The notes: generated from the letters alone by a model not told the origin. Positions 26,301 through 34,789 are shown, counted from the stretch's first letter. The stretch is 64,000 bases of DNA from Desulfitobacterium_A sp034927245 (GCF_034927245.1 NZ_JAYFQK010000003.1:121157-185156); one strand, 5' to 3'. Program-made: numbers and translations.

Positions 26301-26916
26301 GCTCGGACCGATTAACCAGGCCGCCATTGAGGAATACCCGAAGATGTTAAGCCGCTATGAATTTCTGGCGACGCAAAAGAAGGATTTGGTAGAAGCAAGC
26401 GAGAGCTTACATGCGTTGGTCGGTGAACTGGATAAAACGATGTCCGAACGTTTCGCCGAAGGCTTTAAAGCGGTAAATGAAGCTTTCCAGAGGGTCTTTA
26501 AAGAGCTTTTCGATGGGGGTAATGCCGAGCTTAGCCTGGATGATCCGCATAATCTTTTAGAGACAGGGGTCGAGATCATTGCCCAACCTCCAGGGAAGAA
26601 ACCCCAGCTTCTTTCACTCTTGTCGGGGGGAGAGCGGGCACTGACAGCGATTGCCCTCCTTTTTGCCCTCCTGCGTGTGAAACCGAGTCCGTTCTGTATT
26701 CTTGATGAGATAGAGGCGTCCCTAGATGATGCCAATGTCAGCCGTTTTGCCCAGTATATTCATCGCTTGGCTGATTCAACGCAGTTCCTGGTGATCTCCC
26801 ACCGTAAAGGAACGATGGAAGAAGCTGATGTCCTTTATGGAATTGCGATGGAGGAGTCTGGGGTTTCGAAACTTCTATCCGTCCAATTGGATGAACGGGA
26901 TACTCAGAGTGCCTAA
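23323..26916 (+). CDS. smc: Chromosome segregation ATPase SMC
   Basis: SMC condenses and segregates the chromosome with ScpA and ScpB. The 1197-residue protein has Walker A GPNGSGKS (residues 40-47), two long coiled coils, a hinge near residues 500-680, and the C-terminal signature LSGGERALTAIAL with Walker B CILDEIEASLDD. GTG at 23323 is chosen because GGGAGGGG ends 6 bases before it; ATG at 23317 would touch the site. It overlaps rnc by 11 bases. A very long terminator hairpin follows, then ftsY, as in Bacillus order. Confidence 0.96.
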   Translation: MANEAVQRPVFLKSVTIQGFKSFADKVKVELGPGLSVVVGPNGSGKSNIADAVRWVLGEQSAKNLRGGKMEDIIFAGSTVRRPVGMAEVSLAFDNSTGIFALDFQEVTITRRVYRDGEGQFFINRAPCRLKDIHELFMDTGAGKEGFSIIGQGRVEEILNLKTEERRTLIEEASGITKYRMRKREALKRLDETEHNLERLDDIVNEIEGQLTPLAGQAQVAEQSLALSQEQQHLEIQVIVSDLRGIREKLNFSAKEAEQLRLELASAIRDLAQAESQTVEDKVRLNQADEKIQKQQEETYKVEQALNLIVQEQRIRQEREGYLAEQIVRVNKEVQESLEKKQQTEQRLTALEGKEAVLLQTVEEASLAVQEDERRLTEVKAQTGIQEMEGLKALADQILADQNQVNQEYQKTLHSLAGLQVQLQRASEEKGTKESEQTQVQKQAEDNAQVLQTLEQQEQENRREFELNQVELLAVQKQSQDAQGKRREFNRETEKLLARHHALKGLEDSREGYQRGVRELLRAKNNNVQACRGLCGTVADLITVEKDYEVAIETALGAGLQNLVAETEKDAKAAVEYLKVHQLGRATFLPLDVIRGGRATVTQEAAQDPGYIGIAVDLVRFADRFQPAIESLLGRILVVRDMEAATRVARASGYRARIVTLDGDQVHPGGSLTGGSQQRKGANLLGRTRELQELGDELERRQIQQKDLEKEAQTISQRLQEAEEIRRKLLAMGQHIKQELAVARTKGQNTRERLNRLDQETEALKSQEEGFIQETKIRTERKCELEQALTEITARSERTRQVIELQEQKAREAGKEAEVIQERLTQAKIRLAKWEQEMQQAGEQIKHEQEVLGELSEIFQHKREEVLSLETARQTLTQEQDDLGKRHAETSERQMKSQEALIRMRQEREALSVRLVEKEQTVQKKRQEQQNVEQKLHALDLRTARGETEWESGINRLQEEFTLTWEEVQDYETELERAALLARIQELKSQIETLGPINQAAIEEYPKMLSRYEFLATQKKDLVEASESLHALVGELDKTMSERFAEGFKAVNEAFQRVFKELFDGGNAELSLDDPHNLLETGVEIIAQPPGKKPQLLSLLSGGERALTAIALLFALLRVKPSPFCILDEIEASLDDANVSRFAQYIHRLADSTQFLVISHRKGTMEEADVLYGIAMEESGVSKLLSVQLDERDTQSA

Positions 26917-26948
26917 CATATAGTATTGATGACGACGGAAAAGCATTT

Positions 26949-27002
26949 AAGACCAGGGGCTGTCGCAAAAGACCATAGGTTGCGATAGTCCCTGGTCTTT
27001 TT
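26949..27002 (+). terminator. Long intrinsic terminator after smc
   Basis: A 20-bp stem without mismatches (26949-26968 with 26980-26999, two G-U pairs) around an 11-base loop, followed by TTTTT. The left arm contains GGGGCTGTCGCAA. It is unusually long for a terminator and resembles a mobile-element end pair. Confidence 0.8.
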
Positions 27003-27014
27003 AATGCGCCGCGT

Positions 27015-27043
27015 TTGAGCACTTGTCTAAATTGTGGTACAAT
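27015..27043 (+). promoter_or_regulatory. SigA-type promoter for the ftsY-mtn operon
   Basis: TTGAGC, 17 bases, TACAAT with TGG before the -10 (extended). Transcription would start near 27050, about 30 bases before ftsY. Confidence 0.65.
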
Positions 27044-27080
27044 ATCGTCAAAGGTGCGCCTTAATAAGGAGGAAATCCAT

Positions 27081-28034
27081 TTGGCTGGTTTTTTTACAAA
27101 ACTAAAAGAAGGATTGACAAAAACACGGGATCAGTTTGTGGGCAAGGTAGAAGAAATTCTGACCGGCCGCCGGAAAATTGATGAAGATCTCTATGAAGAA
27201 TTAGAAGAAGTTTTGATCCGCTCCGATGTTGGGGTTACTACTTCCATGGAATTGGTGCAGCGTTTGCGCCAAGAGGTTAAGAAAAGGAAACTCACCGAAG
27301 CTCAGGAACTTCGAGAAGTTCTGAAGGAGGAAATTGCAGATCTTCTGGGAGAAGAGGTTCCTATTCAATTTGCCCAAAGCGGCCCGAGTGTTATTTTGGT
27401 CGTTGGGGTAAACGGTGTGGGGAAAACGACAACGATTGGTAAACTCGCATACTATTTTAAGAATGAAGGGAAAAAGGTTATCCTGGCAGCCGGCGATACT
27501 TTTAGAGCGGCTGCGATAGATCAACTCGAAATTTGGGGCAACCGTGCAGGAGTTGAGGTCATTAAGCAGCGTGAAGGTGCCGATCCGGCTGCAGTGGCTT
27601 ATGATTCCATCCAATATGCGAAACCCCGGGGAGTTGACCTTGTGATCATGGATACTGCCGGACGACTCCACAATAAAGTGAACTTGATGGAAGAATTAAA
27701 GAAGGTTAAAAGAGTTATCGAACGTGAAATTCCGGGTGCTCCCCATGAGGTTTTACTGGTACTTGATGCGACAACCGGACAAAATGCTATACAACAAGCT
27801 AAGATATTTCAAGAGGCTGCAGGCGTAACCGGAATCGTCCTTACGAAATTGGACGGTACGGCGAAAGGCGGCGTTGTCTTAGGAATTCAAGGGGAAGTTA
27901 AGATCCCCGTGAAATGGGTAGGTGTCGGTGAAGGAATGGAGGATTTACGTCCTTTTGTTCCTCAGGATTTCGCTGATGCACTTTTTAGTCAAACGGAGGA
28001 AGAAAATTCACCTGAGAAGGGGGAAGAAGTTTGA
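27081..28034 (+). CDS. ftsY: Signal recognition particle receptor FtsY
   Basis: FtsY docks ribosome-SRP complexes at the membrane. The 317-residue protein has the NG GTPase: GVNGVGKTTTIGKLA, DTAGRLHNK and TKLDGTAKGG. The acidic A domain is short, as in Gram-positives. TTG at 27081 is used because AAGGAGG is 8 bases upstream; a longer frame starting at 27015 would lie over the promoter. Its stop overlaps the next start (TTGA), linking it to the salvage genes. Confidence 0.96.
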   Translation: MAGFFTKLKEGLTKTRDQFVGKVEEILTGRRKIDEDLYEELEEVLIRSDVGVTTSMELVQRLRQEVKKRKLTEAQELREVLKEEIADLLGEEVPIQFAQSGPSVILVVGVNGVGKTTTIGKLAYYFKNEGKKVILAAGDTFRAAAIDQLEIWGNRAGVEVIKQREGADPAAVAYDSIQYAKPRGVDLVIMDTAGRLHNKVNLMEELKKVKRVIEREIPGAPHEVLLVLDATTGQNAIQQAKIFQEAAGVTGIVLTKLDGTAKGGVVLGIQGEVKIPVKWVGVGEGMEDLRPFVPQDFADALFSQTEEENSPEKGEEV

Positions 28035-28822
28035 GCCGTTTGGCCTTGATCGGTGGGACAGGATTAGAAAATCTGTGTTTACAGGACTATCATGGAGAGA
28101 CAGTGCAGACTCCTTATGGACAAGTGCAGATTGATCTCGGGCGGATTGGGGATTTGAAGGAGCCTGTAGTTTTTATGAGTCGGCATGGCAAAGATCACGC
28201 AACTCCTCCTCATCTCGTAAATTACCGAGCGAATATATGGGCTTTAAAAGAGTTAGGCGTAACGAAGATCTTGGCGACGGCAGCCGTAGGCTCCTTATCG
28301 ACGCATTACAAGCTAGGTGATATTGTATTAGTGGAGCAATTTCTGGATTTCACAAAAAGTCGGCCTCAAACCTTTTATGAAGGCGGTAAAAACGGGGTTC
28401 TGCATGTAGATATGACTGAACCGTATTGTCATTCCGTGCAGCGTGATATTCAAAAAGCGGCTGAACGACTCGGAGTAACGCTTAAGAATAATGCTACATA
28501 TGCTTGTACGGAGGGACCGCGTTTTGAGACTCCTGCCGAAATAAAGATGTACCGGATGCTGGGGGGAGATTTGGTGGGCATGACAAGTGTTCCCGAGGTC
28601 GTGTTGGCCAAGGAATTAGGGATGTGTTATGCTACAATTGCAATGGTTACCAATGAAGCTGCGGGAATAGCAGATCACCCTTTAACTCACGCTGAAGTGT
28701 TGGCTAGTATGAAAACAATGGGCAAAACAGTTGCAGCCTTAGTCGGTGAGACCTTTAAGATGATGAACCCTGAACAGGATTGCCCATGTCGATTAGCAAA
28801 TGAAGAGGCTGGTAAGTTTTAG
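28031..28822 (+). CDS. mtnP: Methylthioadenosine/methylthioinosine phosphorylase
   Basis: A 263-residue MTAP/PNP-family phosphorylase that releases the base from methylthio-nucleosides and makes methylthioribose-1-phosphate. GGTGLEN, ACTEGPRFETPAEIKMYR and GMTSVPEVVLAKE are family blocks. The purine-site motif is VTNEAAGI: Asn here is typical of 6-oxopurine enzymes such as methylthioinosine phosphorylase, where true MTA phosphorylases have Asp. With the deaminase gene two places downstream, methylthioinosine is the more likely substrate; this is inferred. It starts at TTG overlapping the ftsY stop. Confidence 0.85.
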   Translation: MSRLALIGGTGLENLCLQDYHGETVQTPYGQVQIDLGRIGDLKEPVVFMSRHGKDHATPPHLVNYRANIWALKELGVTKILATAAVGSLSTHYKLGDIVLVEQFLDFTKSRPQTFYEGGKNGVLHVDMTEPYCHSVQRDIQKAAERLGVTLKNNATYACTEGPRFETPAEIKMYRMLGGDLVGMTSVPEVVLAKELGMCYATIAMVTNEAAGIADHPLTHAEVLASMKTMGKTVAALVGETFKMMNPEQDCPCRLANEEAGKF

Positions 28823-28837
28823 AAAGGCGGTAGGGAT

Positions 28838-29875
28838 GTGAAAGCATTAGAATGGCTGGGAGATTCCCTGCGAATATTGAATCAGACAAAGCTTCCGGTG
28901 ACAATAATCTATAGAGATGCAACCACTTACGAGGAAGTTGCAGAGGCTATTGAAAAAATGGAGGTTCGAGGTGCACCGGCGATCGGGGCGGCGGCAGCTT
29001 ATGGCTATGCTTTAGGAGCGATAAGATATACCGGTGATCGAATCGGACTTCAAGAGCATATGAACGAGGTTAAGGAGCGTCTCACCAAAACGCGTCCGAC
29101 AGCGGTTAACTTATTTTGGGCTTTACGCCGGATGGAAGATCGTTTGCGTGATTTATATGAAGTCGAGGATTTGGATGAGATTCGCAAGGCCCTTGTGGCA
29201 GAGGCCGAAAGCATCGCCGAAGATGATCGAAGGGTCAATCATTTAATTGGCGAGCAGGGTAATCCGATTGTGCCCGAGGAAGCGAATATCCTTACGCACT
29301 GCAATGCCGGGGCATTGGCTACCGTAGAATACGGAACCGCTTTAGGCGTGATACGAGCGGCTTATCAGGCGGGCAAGAAAATTCGCGTTTATGCGGATGA
29401 AACACGTCCGTTTTTACAGGGAGCCCGTTTAACAACGTTTGAGTTAATGAAAGAGAATATTCCGGTGACGCTTATTGCGGATAATATGGCAGGCTATTTG
29501 ATGCAACAAGGAAAAATTGACCTTGTAATCGTAGGTGCGGATCGAATTGCCGCGAATGGGGATACCGCGAACAAGATTGGCACGTATTCTATTGCCGTCT
29601 TAGCCCATGCCCATGGAATACCGTTTTATATTGCGGCACCTACTTCGACGATTGATCTCAAAGTGGCAAGCGGACAGGAAATCCCGATTGAAGAGCGAAA
29701 TCCACAGGAACTGCGAGAATTATTTGGAGTTCAGACAGCACCGGCTGAAGTACCGGTATATAATCCGGCCTTTGATGTGACACCGGCAAAATATATCACA
29801 GGAATTATTACGGAAAAAGGGATTGTTTCATCCCCGTTTTCGGTAAATTTATTAAAAATAATGGTGAGATCTTAA
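28838..29875 (+). CDS. mtnA: Methylthioribose-1-phosphate isomerase
   Basis: MtnA turns methylthioribose-1-phosphate into methylthioribulose-1-phosphate. The 345-residue protein has the eIF2B-like fold, with the catalytic Cys155 in THCNAGALAT and Asp235 in VGADRIAANGD. It starts at GTG after AAAGGCGG, 15 bases past mtnP, and its stop touches the start of the aldolase gene. Its motifs separate it from true eIF2B subunits and ribose-1,5-bisphosphate isomerase. Confidence 0.93.
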   Translation: MKALEWLGDSLRILNQTKLPVTIIYRDATTYEEVAEAIEKMEVRGAPAIGAAAAYGYALGAIRYTGDRIGLQEHMNEVKERLTKTRPTAVNLFWALRRMEDRLRDLYEVEDLDEIRKALVAEAESIAEDDRRVNHLIGEQGNPIVPEEANILTHCNAGALATVEYGTALGVIRAAYQAGKKIRVYADETRPFLQGARLTTFELMKENIPVTLIADNMAGYLMQQGKIDLVIVGADRIAANGDTANKIGTYSIAVLAHAHGIPFYIAAPTSTIDLKVASGQEIPIEERNPQELRELFGVQTAPAEVPVYNPAFDVTPAKYITGIITEKGIVSSPFSVNLLKIMVRS

Positions 29876-30514
29876 ATGCTGAGAGCTAAAATAATTGAAA
29901 TCGGTAAAGAAATGATTCAGACCGGCTTAGTTGCCGGAACGTGGGGTAATATCTCAGCCTGGGATGATTCGCGGGACGGATTTTGGATTACCCCGAGCGG
30001 AATGAATTATCTGACCCTTGAAGAAGAGGATTTAGTGCTGATGAATCTTCAGGGAAAGATCCTTGAAGGCCGGCGTAAACCCTCTTCCGAGGAACACCTC
30101 CACCGGGCCGTCTATGCAGAGCGCCAAGATGTCAAAGGAATTGTGCATACGCATTCTATTTATGCGACAGCTCATGCTGTTGCGCGCGTTTCTTTACCCG
30201 CTTTAGTCGAGGATTTCGCGATGATTGCGGGGGGAGAGGTCAATGTCGCGGATTATCATCCGGCAGGCACGGGAGCATTAGCAGAGGCTGCGGTAAGCTC
30301 GCTTGCGGATAACAATGCTGTATTCCTGGCAAATCATGGCTTAGTTGGAGTAGGACGCAGTGTCGATGAGGCCCTTAAGGTCTGTCAGATCGTCGAAAAG
30401 AGCGCACAAATACATATTATGTCACGGCTTCTGGGCAATCCTTTTCAGCTAAGTGATGAAGATAAGCGTGTGCTGAGAGCGGACTATTTATATCAGTATG
30501 GGCAGAGAGAGTAA
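29876..30514 (+). CDS. Class II aldolase, likely methylthioribulose-1-phosphate aldolase
   Basis: A 212-residue class II (zinc) aldolase/adducin-family protein. It keeps the metal ligands His91 and His93 (HTHSIYATAH) and His154 (ANHGLVG) and the acid Glu73 (SSEEHLH). It starts directly at the mtnA stop, so the two are co-translated. Next to mtnA, the likely reaction is cleavage of methylthioribulose-1-phosphate to dihydroxyacetone phosphate and methylthioacetaldehyde, as in the DHAP shunt. Alternatives are MtnB dehydratase (same superfamily) or fuculose-phosphate aldolase; no other MtnB-pathway genes (mtnC, D, K, W, X) are present. Confidence 0.8.
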   Translation: MLRAKIIEIGKEMIQTGLVAGTWGNISAWDDSRDGFWITPSGMNYLTLEEEDLVLMNLQGKILEGRRKPSSEEHLHRAVYAERQDVKGIVHTHSIYATAHAVARVSLPALVEDFAMIAGGEVNVADYHPAGTGALAEAAVSSLADNNAVFLANHGLVGVGRSVDEALKVCQIVEKSAQIHIMSRLLGNPFQLSDEDKRVLRADYLYQYGQRE

Positions 30515-30541
30515 ACGTTGGGGTTTAAGGAGTGAGCTAAT

Positions 30542-31834
30542 ATGTCAAAAATCTTAATCCGGGCAATGATCTTACCCATGACAGGGCCGGAGGATTTTTA
30601 TCCTGAAGGAGAAATTGCGCTTGAAGGGGATCGGATCCTCTCAGTAGGTCCAAATGGTTCGGCACCGGCGGGCTTTGTACCGGATCGCATCTTAGAACTC
30701 CCGAATGATGTTGTTATGCCTGGGCTGATCAATGCCCATACTCACGCGGCGATGACCATGCTGAGAAGTTATGCCGATGACCTTCCATTGATGCCTTGGC
30801 TTCAGGAGAAGGTTTGGCCTTTTGAAAATAAATTAAGTGACGAGGACATTTATTGGGGGACGCTGTTAGCCTTAGCGGAAATGATTCAATCCGGTACAAC
30901 GACGATGCTTGATATGTATTCCGGCATGAATCGTGTGGGCGATGCCGTGCTCGAAGCCGGGACGCGCGCCGTGTTGTCTCGCGGAATGATTGGGAATGCT
31001 CCCAATGGAGAGAAAGCGCTTCGGGAGCAGATTGATTTGTTTGAACGCTACCATGGGGCCGGCGACGGAAAAATCAGGGTTATGTTTGGACCCCATGCTC
31101 CTTATACATGTTCGGGAGAGTATCTGCAAAGAGTCAAAGCAGAGGCTGATCGACGAGGTGCGGGCATCAATATTCATCTTTGCGAAACACGTGATGAGAT
31201 CAATACGATCAATAAACAGCAAGGTAAAACCCCTGTCCAATGGCTGAATGACCTCGGTATTTTCGAAGGACATGTGGTTGCAGCACATTGCGTTCATCTT
31301 ACCGAACAAGATATGAATATATTAGCTGAGAAAAAGGTCGCCGTAGCCCATAATCCTGAGAGCAATATGAAACTGAACAGCGGTACGGCGCCAATTCCCG
31401 AACTTCTGGCGAAAGGAATTGTTGTTGGCCTGGGAACGGACGGAGCTTCCAGCAATAATAATCTTGATCTTTTCGGGGAAATGCGCAGTGCTGCCTTCCA
31501 GCAGAAGTTAAGGAAAGATACAACAGTCCTTCCTGCCTATCAAGTTTTGGAAATGGCCACAGTCCAAGGAGCTAAAGCTTTAGGGTATCAGGATGTGGGT
31601 ATGTTGGCCCCGGGATATAAAGCCGATCTGATCAGCATTAATTTTGATCAGCCGCATTTCTATCCACGCTTTTCCATCCCCGCTCATCTTGTCTATGTTG
31701 CCCATGCCGGCGATGTTCGTACGATGATGGTCAATGGAACGTTTATTATGGAAGAACGCAAGCTTTTAACTCTGGATGTTAAGCGGATTTGCCAAGAAGT
31801 TGAAGAGCGTGCCAAACGGATTGCCAATGGTTAA
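30542..31834 (+). CDS. mtaD: 5-methylthioadenosine/S-adenosylhomocysteine deaminase
   Basis: A 430-residue zinc amidohydrolase that deaminates methylthioadenosine and S-adenosylhomocysteine. Metal ligands are His66 and His68 (NAHTHAA) and the later HCVHLTEQD and GTDGASSNNNLD blocks. It begins after AAGGAG, 27 bases past the aldolase gene, and a strong terminator follows. It would supply the methylthioinosine used by the phosphorylase in this operon. Similar genes are often labelled guanine or cytosine deaminase; the motif set fits MtaD best. Confidence 0.88.
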   Translation: MSKILIRAMILPMTGPEDFYPEGEIALEGDRILSVGPNGSAPAGFVPDRILELPNDVVMPGLINAHTHAAMTMLRSYADDLPLMPWLQEKVWPFENKLSDEDIYWGTLLALAEMIQSGTTTMLDMYSGMNRVGDAVLEAGTRAVLSRGMIGNAPNGEKALREQIDLFERYHGAGDGKIRVMFGPHAPYTCSGEYLQRVKAEADRRGAGINIHLCETRDEINTINKQQGKTPVQWLNDLGIFEGHVVAAHCVHLTEQDMNILAEKKVAVAHNPESNMKLNSGTAPIPELLAKGIVVGLGTDGASSNNNLDLFGEMRSAAFQQKLRKDTTVLPAYQVLEMATVQGAKALGYQDVGMLAPGYKADLISINFDQPHFYPRFSIPAHLVYVAHAGDVRTMMVNGTFIMEERKLLTLDVKRICQEVEERAKRIANG

Positions 31835-31897
31835 GCGTTTTTTTTCTGAAATTATGGAAAGAGAAGCTAAGAGAGCCTGCAGGAATTGCGGGAACAG

Positions 31898-31928
31898 AAA
31901 AACATCTACACTGCGTAGATGTTTTTTT
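31898..31928 (+). terminator. Intrinsic terminator after mtaD
   Basis: AAAACATCTAC pairs with GTAGATGTTTT around ACTGC, followed by seven T. It ends the ftsY-mtn operon. The rest of 31835-32084 holds no confident gene. Confidence 0.85.
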
Positions 31929-32084
31929 ATACATATCGGAATGTATAAGTACAGAGGCAATGTTTAAGCAAATAGAAGAAGCCGAACAGATCAATAAGGA
32001 AATTTATTGTAAAGATGACCCAGAAATTAGTCGCTGCAGGGGAAGATTTGCAGAATCTCGCTTCTAATTTTACGCCCTAACCGT

Positions 32085-33551
32085 TTAATCCGCTTCCGGT
32101 GCAATGGGAAGGACTATTGAGATTCGAGTGCCGATATCGAGCCGGCTTAGAACCTCCATGTGTCCGCCATGACGTTCAGCGATCCATTTTGCGATAGGCA
32201 GCCCCAAACCTGATCCGCCGGTTGCTCTGGCCCGGGATTCGTCGGTGCGGAAAAAGCGATCAAAAACTTGGGGAAGCGCCTCGGGAGCAATTCCAATGCC
32301 TTCATCCTGGACGGACAGATGGGTATAACCGTCTGCGCCGGTGATCGAGATGGTTATCCGTTTGCCTGTGGGTGTGTATTTCATAGCATTATCAATGAGG
32401 ATTCGTGTTGCCTGTTTGATGAGACCTTTATCCGCGTCGATGAAAACCGGCATAAGACGCGAATCATATTCATGACCGCTGTCGATCATTCGGGTTTCGT
32501 GTAGTACTTCATCGGCAAGTGCGGATAATTCAAAACGTTCCATTTGGAGAGCCATCGTGTTATTGTCGCCACGGGCTAGGAATAACAGCTGTTCGACCAG
32601 CCCCTTCATATTGGCGGTTTCCTCTTTGATCGCATCGATGGATTCCTGCAAGGTCTTTTCGTCGTTTTTTCCCCAGCGATCAAGGAGATTAGCATACCCC
32701 TGAATAACGGAAATCGGGGTTCTTAGCTCATGGGAAGCGTCTGATACAAAGCGTACCTGCGAACGATAGGATTCATTGATGCGGTCCAGCATTCCGTTGA
32801 TTGCCGCGGCAAGGCCTTGAAGCTCGCTCTGTGTTTCGCCGACGGAAATTCTGGTGTCCAGCTTTGCTGCGTTGATGTTATTCAACTTACCCGCCAGAGC
32901 TTTTAGCTGTTCCGGTGAAAAGGCTCCCTCAGTACTGAGGTCATATGCGGTTTCAGCTAGTTCATGGATAGGGCGGAGGGTATTGCGGATCATCCGTGCA
33001 TTTGAAGAAATATTACTGAATAGCATTATCAGCTCAAAAAGCAATATTACAGCAAATATCTCAGCGAGAATCCGGAGGCTATTTTGGGGATGGTAAGAAA
33101 TAAGATAAGAACTATTGTTTATTTCTATTGCCATATTGTAAGAAACAGCCTGTAATACCCCCCAGGCGTTCAAACCTTCCTCATCCGGCAGGTCGAAACT
33201 GCGGACACCTGATGCCGTAAGTGGGGAAAGGTTAGATTGAAGGACTTTAGGGATATGAAATCCTTGGATTTTTTCCGTCGGCAATTGAATACTGCATTCG
33301 GTAAGTGTAAGCCAGTTTTCTTCGTCGGGGGTGGGAAGTCCCGTTTCAATGAGTATTTCGGCCGCAGCTGCAGCGGTCTGTTCCGCATGGATAATCAGAC
33401 CTAATACCGATACCAGACACAGAATCAGGTCAAGGACCAAAAAAAGCCCAAACTTACGCAGAAAAAGAATAAAATTAAGCTTCCATACAATCGAAAAGCG
33501 AATTTTATGACTAAGACTGTTGGAAGGATTGCTTGACGCTTCACTATTCAT
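32085..33551 (-). CDS. Sensor histidine kinase
   Basis: A 488-residue membrane histidine kinase. Transmembrane helices lie near 37-55 and 159-178, flanking an extracellular sensing domain of about 100 residues. A HAMP-like linker leads to the phospho-acceptor His274 in DASHELRTPIS, and the ATPase domain has DNAMKYTP, DEGIGIA and GGSGLGL. It overlaps its response regulator by 8 bases, so they are a translationally coupled pair. The signal is unknown; the class resembles CssS/PhoR-type OmpR-partner kinases. Confidence 0.92.
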   Translation of the reverse strand: MNSEASSNPSNSLSHKIRFSIVWKLNFILFLRKFGLFLVLDLILCLVSVLGLIIHAEQTAAAAAEILIETGLPTPDEENWLTLTECSIQLPTEKIQGFHIPKVLQSNLSPLTASGVRSFDLPDEEGLNAWGVLQAVSYNMAIEINNSSYLISYHPQNSLRILAEIFAVILLFELIMLFSNISSNARMIRNTLRPIHELAETAYDLSTEGAFSPEQLKALAGKLNNINAAKLDTRISVGETQSELQGLAAAINGMLDRINESYRSQVRFVSDASHELRTPISVIQGYANLLDRWGKNDEKTLQESIDAIKEETANMKGLVEQLLFLARGDNNTMALQMERFELSALADEVLHETRMIDSGHEYDSRLMPVFIDADKGLIKQATRILIDNAMKYTPTGKRITISITGADGYTHLSVQDEGIGIAPEALPQVFDRFFRTDESRARATGGSGLGLPIAKWIAERHGGHMEVLSRLDIGTRISIVLPIAPEAD

Positions 33552-34218
33552 CTTTAATCACATATCCTACTCCCCTGACGGTATGTATGAATTTAATATT
33601 GAACACTTCATCAATTTTGCCGCGGAGAAAACGGATGTAGACATCTACGGCGTTGGTTTCTCCCGAATAATCGAAGCCCCATACATTTTCAAGCAGAATT
33701 TCCCGCGAAAGAACCATTCCTTTATTTTTAAGCAGAAAATGAAGAAGGTCAAATTCACGTTTCGTAAGATCGATCATCTTCCCTTTCATCGTAACTGTGC
33801 GGCGGCCGGTGTCCAGAAGCAGACCGGAGGCGGATAATATCTCTGTGTCCTCCGGTGCTGTATTCCTAAGGACGGTGCGGATTCGCGCAAGAAGCTCTTC
33901 AATGGCGAAGGGCTTGGTAATATAATCGTTTGCTCCGCTGTCAAGTCCGGAAACCTTATCGATTATACTGTCCCGAGCGGTCAGCATGATGATAGGAACA
34001 GAGGAGGTCCGGCGAATTCGACGCAGAACCTCCATTCCGCTTAACTGAGGCAGCATGATATCCAGCAAAATAAGGTCGAATTCGCCGGTCTCGGCTAGTT
34101 CAAGGCCTGTTCTGCCGTCAAAAGCTTTTGTCGTGGTATATCCTTCATAGCTGAGCTCAAGTTCGATAAAACGGGCAATCTTTTCTTCGTCCTCGATAAT
34201 CAGGATTTTTGAATGCAT
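33544..34218 (-). CDS. OmpR-family response regulator
   Basis: A 224-residue regulator with a receiver domain (Asp53 in LLDIMLP, Lys102 in TKPF) and an OmpR/PhoB winged-helix DNA-binding domain (KREFDLLHFL, VRGVGYVI). ATG at 34218 follows GGTGGG; a longer frame runs into the upstream gene's end. It sits 25 bases after the DUF4342 gene and is followed by its kinase. It is a candidate binder of the palindrome at 34933-34952. Confidence 0.93.
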   Translation of the reverse strand: MHSKILIIEDEEKIARFIELELSYEGYTTTKAFDGRTGLELAETGEFDLILLDIMLPQLSGMEVLRRIRRTSSVPIIMLTARDSIIDKVSGLDSGANDYITKPFAIEELLARIRTVLRNTAPEDTEILSASGLLLDTGRRTVTMKGKMIDLTKREFDLLHFLLKNKGMVLSREILLENVWGFDYSGETNAVDVYIRFLRGKIDEVFNIKFIHTVRGVGYVIKDE

Positions 34219-34243
34219 AGAAGTCCCACCATTCACTAGTATC

Positions 34244-34789
34244 TTAGATTTTAATTGATTTTTTAAGTTCTTCGGCAGCATCTGCTGCACTATCCATCGC
34301 ATTATTTATCGTGTTGCCTTTGAAATCGGTTCCAACAAAGCGATAGCGTAAACCAAAGAAAAATCCGATAATAAGCAGAGGGAGAGTAATCCAAAACGCG
34401 AAGATGAGCAGCAGGGCAAGGGCAGTAACGGGAATAGAAGCTTTTACTTCGTTTCTCTTGAGCACTTCAAAGGAATTGGCATTGCCTTTACGGAATAGTT
34501 TCATACAAAACTCCCAGGCTTTTCCTAGTAAAGAGGAGAAGGATGCTTTGTCTGATTTGCAATTGTGCTTTTCCCAGTAATCGTCTTTATAGGATTCGAC
34601 CTTGGCGTCTGCAACTTTCTCGCTGCTATAATAACCGTCCCCGGATGGAGCATGAATCTTTCCTTGTTTTTCAAGCAAGATAATGGCGTCAAGCAAATCG
34701 CCGTTTGCCGCATCTAAGGCAGCCTTAGCCTCTTCATAGCTGATATTCGCCATTGCACAGAGCTTTTCCACTTGTTCTAGATTTGTCAT
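34244..34789 (-). CDS. DUF4342 membrane protein with UBA-like domain
   Basis: A 181-residue protein with an N-terminal DUF4342/UBA-like helical domain (MTNLEQVEKLCAMANISYEE, residues 1-42), a polar middle part and one or two membrane helices (about 118-148). ATG at 34789 is set by AAGGAGGAA. It is the first gene of an operon with the response regulator and kinase and may be their accessory or target protein; its function is unknown. A 9-bp inverted repeat, GGTTAGAAT...ATTCTAACC, spans the leader just upstream of the start. Confidence 0.8.
   Translation of the reverse strand: MTNLEQVEKLCAMANISYEEAKAALDAANGDLLDAIILLEKQGKIHAPSGDGYYSSEKVADAKVESYKDDYWEKHNCKSDKASFSSLLGKAWEFCMKLFRKGNANSFEVLKRNEVKASIPVTALALLLIFAFWITLPLLIIGFFFGLRYRFVGTDFKGNTINNAMDSAADAAEELKKSIKI

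Noticed and set aside
26355..26735. A 126-codon reverse frame in the end of smc
   Set aside because: Antisense to the conserved SMC signature region; no start signals.
31960..32067. A 35-codon forward ORF (MFKQIEEAEQINKE...) after the mtaD terminator
   Set aside because: It has only a weak AGAGG site, no recognisable family, and ends beside the convergent kinase gene; chance ORF is the simplest reading.
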